64,000 bases of DNA. Source: Mycoplasmopsis caviae. Lineage in GTDB: Bacteria; Bacillota_I; Bacilli_A; Mycoplasmatales; Metamycoplasmataceae. Under the pieces are notes generated by a model, which searched no databases, was not told the origin of the DNA, and saw only the letters and a list, made by a program, of their open reading frames with translations. Location: NCBI RefSeq assembly GCF_024498215.1, contig NZ_CP101806.1:992001-1056000 (forward strand), given 5' to 3'. The stretch's first letter is position 1; the number at the start of each line of letters is the position of its first letter. Positions 56,949 to 64,000 of this stretch are shown one piece after another. The position numbers and the translations under genes are program-made.

Positions 56949-58163
56949 TTATTTTTCTCCCTTAATGTTTTTTATAAAGTTATAGTATTTTAACAAGTTT
57001 GGCGAGTCGTTTGAACTAGGTGTAAAAAATTTTTTATCCGCAATGTTTTTTGGCATATAGTCCTGTTTTACTCAATGATTCGGAAAATCATGTGGATATT
57101 TATAGCCAAGTCCATCACCCAATTTCTGGGCTGATTTATAATGTGCATCCTTTAAATGTTTTGGAATTTCGTAAATATTACCTTGATCAATAAATGGCTC
57201 AACTTTACTTATCGCCTTATAAACAGAATTGCTTTTTGGTGCAATAGCAACTGAAATTATTATGTAGTATAGAGGTAAATAAGCCTCAGGAAAACCAAGT
57301 CTTTCAACAGCACTGAATGCTGCCTCAACACGCATTGGTAAATTTGGATCTGCTAGTCCAACATCCTCGTATGTTGCTGCTGTCAACCTTCTAAATAAAC
57401 CTAAATAGTCACCGGTTTTTAAAATTAATGCTCCATAATATAATGCAGCATCAACATCGCTGCCCCTTAATGATTTGTGAAATGCTGATAGGTTATTATA
57501 ATGAGCACTTGATTCTCTATCACTATAAAAATTTATATTTGGTATCAAGGTCTTTAAGTCTTCTTCATTTACTTCTTTATCTTTATTCAATAATGTAAGT
57601 ATTTGTAAATTATTTATACAAGAGCGGTAGTCACCTGCTGAATTTTTGATTAGTATTTTGAGAATATTATCTTTAATTTTAAATTTAGGATAATATGTGT
57701 TTATTATTTTTTTAAGACCAATCATTATATCTTCTTCACTTAATTTAGTAAATTGCAATATTTGCATTCTACTTCTTAATGCTGGATTAATTCGAAAGTA
57801 TGGGTTTTCAGTTGTGGTTGCATAAACAATTATTTTGTCAAATTCCAGGTATGAAAGCAAAATATCTTGTTTATCTTTATTAAGTCTGTGAATTTCATCA
57901 ATAATTATTATGTCATTTGATTCTATTATTTTAATTAGATCATTTTTATTGTTAATTGTTGCATTAAAATAGCCATTTCTTAGTTTCAAATCATTAGCCA
58001 ATGCAAAAGCAGCAGAACTTTTTCCTGTTCCACTTTCGCCAAAAAATATAAAACTTGTTGTTGCATTATTTTTTACAATTTCCTTTAGTAAAGTAACAAC
58101 ATTTTTTTGACCCACGATGTCATCAAGTTTCTTTGGTCTAATTTCATTAGCTAAATTTTTCAT
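56949..58163 (-). CDS. rarA: Replication-associated recombination protein RarA (MgsA)
   Basis: 404-residue AAA+ ATPase. N-terminal NEIRPKKLDDIVGQKNVV, Walker A FGESGTGKSS, Walker B IIIIDEIHRLNKDKQD and sensor TTENPYFRINPALRSRMQIL match clamp-loader-like RarA. The C-terminal tetramerisation region contains EDVGLADP and LPLYYIIISVAIAPKSNSVYKA. It acts at stalled replication forks. First gene of its operon. A TGA Trp lies in FPNHWVKQDY. Confidence 0.92.
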
Positions 58164-58382
58164 ATTCTTATTTTATTCTAAAACCAAGAATTATTTTTTA
58201 AAAATCTATAAAAAAATAAAAAAATTAATTTTGTTATTTTTTTATAAGTTTTTATATTTAAGGAGTTCTTTTAAATTTGAAATGTTTTATTGAAATTAGC
58301 AAAATAAATTAAAAAAAAGTACCTTAATTTGATGTGAACCCCAAAACTTGTACAAAAAATTATAAAATATTTGATTATTTTT

Positions 58383-58483
58383 ATCAAGCGGAATCCGCTT
58401 GATTTTATTTATTTCGCATTTTTGATCAAAAATGCGAAAAAGAATCATTAATATTATTTTCTTGGGTTGGCTTCTAGCCAACC
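58383..58483 (-). other. Three consecutive hairpins in the IS3 3' tail
   Basis: 58383-58403 (ATCAAGCGGA arms, one-base loop), 58412-58439 (TTTCGCATTTTTGA, perfect 28-base palindrome), and 58465-58483 (GGTTGGCT-TCT-AGCCAACC). All arms are perfect. They lie between the orfB stop and the IS end, the same relative place as the array in the IS1202-like element. Confidence 0.75.
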
Positions 58484-58644
58484 AATTATTTTTTATTTAG
58501 TTTTTAAAATTAATTTTATTAATTATTTTTGTGGAAATGCGTTTTTCCAATTTATATAAAATTAATTTCTCAATTTGTTACATTGTTTGTGTTGCGAATT
58601 TATTTAAAAGATATGATTTAATCATAATTAATTTTCTTGACAAT

Positions 58645-60055
58645 CTAGTTCATTTCTTTATATTGATCCATATTACATCTCTTCCAATATTCAGCGGGTG
58701 ACATTTTTAATCTCAGAATTATTCTTTCATTATTGTAATAATCTATGTACTCATTAATTTTTTGTTCTAACTCATCAATCGATTTATATTCTTTTCCATA
58801 ATATATTTCATTCTTTAATTGTGCAAAGAATGTTTCCATAATTGAATTGTCAAGACAATTGCCTTTTCGAGACATACTTTGGATAATACCTCTATCTTTT
58901 AGTTTTTTCTGATATTGTGGCATTTGATATGGTCATCCTTGATCTGAATGAAATATCAATCCTTCAAGGTTATCGAATTTTGCTAACGCCTCGTCCAACA
59001 TATCTTCAACCATTTTGAAATTTGGACTTTTTGATAATTTTCTAACAATAATATAACCTGTATGCATATCGCGAATTGGTGAGAGATATGTTTTTTGTCT
59101 TTCACTTTAAATTCGGTAACATCTGTTGTTCATTTTTGATTTGGCTTTGAAGTTTTAAAATTTTGACCTAATTTGCCTGTTTTATAGCCTTTTTCTTCTT
59201 TCTCTTCTAATAAATGATTAGGTATTTTCTTATTAAGTTCACCCTTAAATGATTTGTATTTTTCTCTTGGTTGAATTCCTTTTAATCCAAGTTCATTCAT
59301 AATTCTTTTAACCTTTTTATGGTTAATTTTTAACCTTTTTGTAGTTCAATAGTGATTCTTCTATACCCATATCTTCCTTTGTGTTTTTCGTAGATAGATA
59401 TTATTTCTTGTTTAATTTCACTATCAACTTCTGTTTTATTTACTCTTTTCAGATAGTAATAATATGTTGAACTAGAAGTTCAAAAATAAGAAATCAACTC
59501 ACTTAATTTATAAATATGCCTTAGGCTGATTTACGATTTCAAATCTGTATTTATTGATTTCTTTTTGCTTTCACCTTTTCAACTAAGGCTATCGATTTTT
59601 TAAAATATCATTTTCCATTCAAAGAATTCTAATTTGTTCTTCATAGATTTTGCATCTTTGTTCTGAATCAATATTCTTGTATTTTTCATTATTAGTTAAT
59701 AATTCTCTTCTAAGTATTTTTTAATTCTTGACTTTTTCATAAGTCCATTATATCCTAATTCTTGGTATTTCATTACCCAAGATCTAATTGCACAATAACT
59801 AATTTTTTCTTGTATTGATATATCTTGTATTGTTTCACCATTAAGAACTCTCAAAACTATGAGATGCTTAAATTCAGGTGATTTATGAGTGGAATTTTTC
59901 TTGGTTCGAAACTTGTTTTACCAAACGCATTGTATTTTTCGATAACATTAGTAACTGTACTTTCTGATAACCCAAACTTCAATGATATTTGACTTTTTAT
60001 CATTCCTTTTTATAAAAATTAACAATTTTTTCTTAATACTTTTATCTAATTTCAT
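58645..60055 (-). pseudogene. IS3-family transposase genes (orfA, orfB), frameshifted
   Basis: orfA starts MKLDKSIKKKL with a helix-turn-helix part but is broken. orfB pieces read KHKGRYGYRRITIELQKG, NQKWTTDVTEFKVKDKK, then in another frame YLSPIRDMHTGYIIVRKLS, GLIFHSDQGWPYQM, and finally SRKGNCLDNSIMETFFAQLK ... FIDYYNNER-like: the rve DDE core of IS3/IS150 type. Breaks lie in A runs near 59098 and 59333. Inactive. Confidence 0.85.
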
Positions 60056-60060
60056 ATAAA

Positions 60061-60095
60061 AACCCCTAAAGTTCTTTTGTACAACTTTAGGGGTT
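60061..60095 (-). promoter_or_regulatory. IS-end hairpin covering the orfA ribosome-binding site
   Basis: AACCCCTAAAGTT and AACTTTAGGGGTT pair perfectly (13 bp, 9-base loop). On the minus strand the second arm contains AGGGG, the likely Shine-Dalgarno site of orfA, whose ATG is at 60055, and TTTTT follows the stem. So transcripts coming from dnaK can fold and either stop here or hide the site. Confidence 0.75.
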
Positions 60096-60119
60096 CACTT
60101 CAATTGGTACTTTAATTAT

Positions 60120-61953
<1,834 letters not shown>

Positions 61954-62305
61954 AAATTTATAAAATGTTTGTTTTTGAAAGTTTCACGACACCATGCAAA
62001 AGAATATAGAAAGCTTAGACAACTAGTAATATAAGGAAAATGCATGTGTATATTAATAAAATTAAAAATCAATTTAATATTGAACAGGTACAAAAATAAT
62101 TAGAATTAATAAAATCTTTTATACTTAATAAAAAATTCTAAAAAACACATTTAAAATTGAATGAAGAATTATCAAAACCGCTGTTTTACAGTTGTTTTGG
62201 GAAATTTATTTTTTACTCTAAAACTGGTCAAATAATCTATTTAAAATCCACAAAAACGGTTTTTGGTATAATTTTATTAATCAATTTTTATTTAAAGGAA
62301 GCAAA
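61954..62305. other. Intergenic region between dnaK and the YwaF-like gene
   Basis: Divergent gap of about 350 bases. No ORF with a ribosome-binding site is visible. It must hold promoters for both sides; TATAAT-like boxes are too frequent in this AT-rich DNA to choose one. Confidence 0.4.
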
Positions 62306-63223
62306 ATGTACAAATTTTTAACTAAACCTTGATTAGCTTTGGGGCCTAGTGGAAGACCGCCATTATATGGTTGGTTTCACCTGACACTTATTGGAATTAA
62401 TGTTCTGATTATCGGATTAATAATTTTATGAACAATTTGACAACACAAAAAGTTTGGTGGTAAATTCTCCAAAAAACAAATTTTAATCGTAACTCTTATA
62501 GCTATTATTGTGTTATGAGGAATTGAATTAATCAAACAATTTTGCTCATTTCAATATGGAAAAATCCACAATCTGAAATATAAATATAACTTTCACTGGT
62601 TTATTCATTTCTTATGTTCAGTACCACTATTTACAATCCCAATTTATCTATGTATCTACAAAGAAAACATATTTAAAAGAATATTTCAATCATTCAATGG
62701 TATTTGAACAACATCCAGCGGTTTCTTTGTTATTATATACCCTGGCGATGTGTTTTCTGACCCAAGTTGATTTATAAATATCCATACATCAATTTATCAC
62801 ACAATTTTATTTGTTTATGGTTCGTTTTTACTTATTAGTGGTGTTGTTAGATATCACTATAAAGAGTTCTTATTAAGTCTAATAATCTTCTTCTCAATGT
62901 GAGCAGTTGCTATAATATTAAATGAATTAACATACCAAATTTTGGCAAAAAAAGGATTAATTGGTGCTGTAGCCATTGGTTATGAAGTTCCAAACTTTAT
63001 TACAATTTCACACCGTGTTCCTAGCCCACTTGTTAGCCAATATGATGTCTTTAAACTTGGTCCAATTAAATGATCTCTTATTTTTACATTAATATTCTAT
63101 CCATTAGGAATGCCACTATTAGCTGGCGTTAGTTACACACTTTTAGGTGGAACTAGAAGTCTTATTTTTTGAATAATAAGCAAGTTTAATACTAAACAAG
63201 TGAAAAAAAATGTTGCAAATTAA
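62306..63223 (+). CDS. YwaF/TIGR02206-like integral membrane protein
   Basis: 305 residues with about seven membrane helices and many TGA Trp codons. NFHWFIHFLCSVPLFTIPI and INIHTSIYHTILFVYG resemble the His-containing helices of the YwaF (TMEM164-related) family. Function in mycoplasmas is unknown; a lipid acyltransfer role would be inference from TMEM164. AAAGGAAG ribosome-binding site. I considered Lgt because of the size and helices, but its conserved motifs are missing. Confidence 0.6.
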
Positions 63224-63231
63224 TAATTCTT

Positions 63232-63258
63232 AGATTAGTTTAATAACTAATCTTTTTT
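63232..63258 (+). terminator. Terminator of the YwaF-like gene
   Basis: AGATTAGTT and AACTAATCT (9 bp perfect, TAAT loop) followed by a T run. Confidence 0.85.
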
Positions 63259-63364
63259 AAAAAAATGCTAATTCTATAAGAACATTTGTGGTTTTTAAAC
63301 AGATTAACCTCTATTTATATGCTTAATTCTAAAACAAAAATGCGTATATTAAATTCATTTGACC

Positions 63365-63659
63365 TTCGGAGTTAAAAATTAAGAAAATGAACAATGCACC
63401 TATAAAATAGGCATATTTGTAAAATTTTGGTAGTGATTTTAATAACACTTTTTTATTTTTTGAGTTAAAATGATCATTATTTATGTGCTACTAATGAATC
63501 ATTAAATGTAATCACATCATTTTTATATCAGAAATAACTTAAAAGTGTTATTAAAATGAAAAAAATATTTTTAAAAAAAAGTTCAAAAATGATTAAAAAC
63601 TGGCATTTTTTTGAACTTTTTACTAAAATTTAACATTTTTTTAAAACTTCAACTCCGAA
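63365..63659. repeat. Nested inverted-repeat region, MITE-like
   Basis: Outer 9-bp arms TTCGGAGTT (63365) and AACTCCGAA (63651) enclose ATTTTAATAACACTTTT (63436) with its perfect 17-base complement at 63541, and AAAAAGTTCAAAAA (63576) with its 14-base complement at 63608. There is no ORF. It could be a small non-autonomous element or a structured noncoding RNA. Confidence 0.5.
63399..63411. repeat. CTATAAAA(C/T)AG hairpin element
   Basis: CCTATAAAATAGG, palindromic, inside the nested inverted-repeat region. Confidence 0.45.
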
Positions 63660-63675
63660 ACTCACTAAAACAGGT

Positions 63676-64000
63676 CTTGACTTTGACACTTTAGCCATTA
63701 AAACATATTAAAAATAAGGCTCATATACATAGTATATGAATTTTTTATTTTTTCTTGTAATTCTAGTAAAACATAGTATAATATAATTATGTTTGTTAAA
63801 GTTATTAGAGTTAGAAATAAAGAATATGTTAATATTGTGAAAAGTTATTGAGATAAGGAAAGCAAATCTTGTAAACATAAGGTTGTCCAAAATTTGGGAT
63901 TATTATCCAAATTAGAAGAAAACGATCCTAATTTTTTAGAAAACCTGAGAAATGAATTTAAAAAGTATTCAAAAGATAAGGAAGAAAAAGAAGTACTTTT
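63676..64000 (+). mobile_element. IS1634-family element, left part (runs out of the window)
   Basis: The end CTTGACTTTGACACTTT is close to the left end of the element at 47292, and the transposase starts about 110 bases in, as there. The right end is not visible. Confidence 0.75.
63789..64000 (+). CDS. IS1634-family transposase, N-terminal part
   Basis: Open to the window end: MFVKVIRVRNKEYVNIVKSY, a TGA Trp, then DKESKSCKHKVVQNLGLLS. It aligns with the start of the broken transposase at 47413 (MFVKISKINGIEYVKIARSV ... DKETK) but differs clearly, so this is a different element of the family. It is intact as far as seen. The -10 box TATAAT lies just upstream. Confidence 0.8.

Larger units (their letters stand above)
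58330..60102 (-). mobile_element. IS3-family insertion sequence, decayed
   Basis: Inverted ends TGATGTGAACCCC and TGAAGTGAACCCC, each followed by a near-matching stretch up to TTGTACAAAA, bound 1773 bases with broken orfA and orfB on the minus strand. It is inserted 17 bases behind the dnaK stop. The 3' tail carries three hairpins, and the 5' end carries a hairpin over the orfA ribosome-binding site. Confidence 0.85.

Noticed and set aside
59176..59192. CTGTTTTATAG core inside the IS3 orfB
   Set aside because: Explained by the codons for KGYKTG; no wider stem.
62306..63223. Prolipoprotein diacylglyceryl transferase (Lgt)
   Set aside because: Length and helices would fit, but the conserved Lgt signature is missing and the His-helices fit the YwaF type better.

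Overview
The window comes from a mycoplasma, most likely of the hominis group (Mycoplasmopsis-like). Nearly every long gene reads through in-frame TGA codons as tryptophan, base composition is strongly AT-rich, and lipoproteins carry short signal peptides ending in Cys. The gene set (F1-like ATPase with MIB/MIP, BMP-type nucleoside ABC importer, IS1634-type elements) fits that group. Species is not determined. No rRNA, tRNA, CRISPR array or replication origin was seen.

Layout. 1-3.5 kb: 5' part of an APC permease, a lipoprotein relic, then a HhaI-like restriction-modification system (methyltransferase and a 99-aa ORF on +, convergent endonuclease on -). 3.7-6.6 kb: fructose uptake, fruK-fruA. 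7.1-22.3 kb (-): a complete immunoglobulin-cleavage locus transcribed MIP-MIB-MIP, then seven F1-like ATPase genes (0624, 0623, gamma-, epsilon-like, 0620, alpha-, beta-like). The proteins bind and cut host antibody at the surface, and the ATPase is thought to power release. 22.9-24.1 kb: orphan cytosine methyltransferase. 24.2-30.0 kb (+): sufS-sufU-dinB-nadD/yqeK-rluB-lipoprotein. 30.1-33.2 kb (+): cmk-der-yihY. 33.3-39.5 kb (-): deoD, a trmL-rRNA methyltransferase-divIVA-rbgA-membrane protein operon, tig, and an ECF S component. 39.7-45.8 kb (-): BMP-type nucleoside importer, with a probable frameshift in one permease. 45.8-53.1 kb: mobile-element cluster around glyA. 53.1-58.2 kb (-): rarA-pheS-ung-pheT-glyA. 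58.3-60.1 kb: decayed IS3-family element. 60.1-61.95 kb: dnaK with CIRCE operator. 62.3-63.2 kb: YwaF-like membrane protein. 63.68 kb to the end: second IS1634-type element.

The most unusual structure is at 45.8-53.0 kb. A decayed IS1634-type element lies between two near-identical copies of about 1.46 kb of glyA and its downstream flank. This reads as an extreme form of the long target duplications known for IS1634. The right copy is interrupted by a second element with its own 29-bp duplication. That second element carries seven consecutive perfect hairpins in the noncoding tail behind its transposase. The IS3-family element carries three hairpins in the equivalent place, and a terminal hairpin that can both bury the transposase ribosome-binding site and end dnaK transcription. 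A short hairpin with a CTATAAAA(C/T)AG core recurs in intergenic regions throughout the window.
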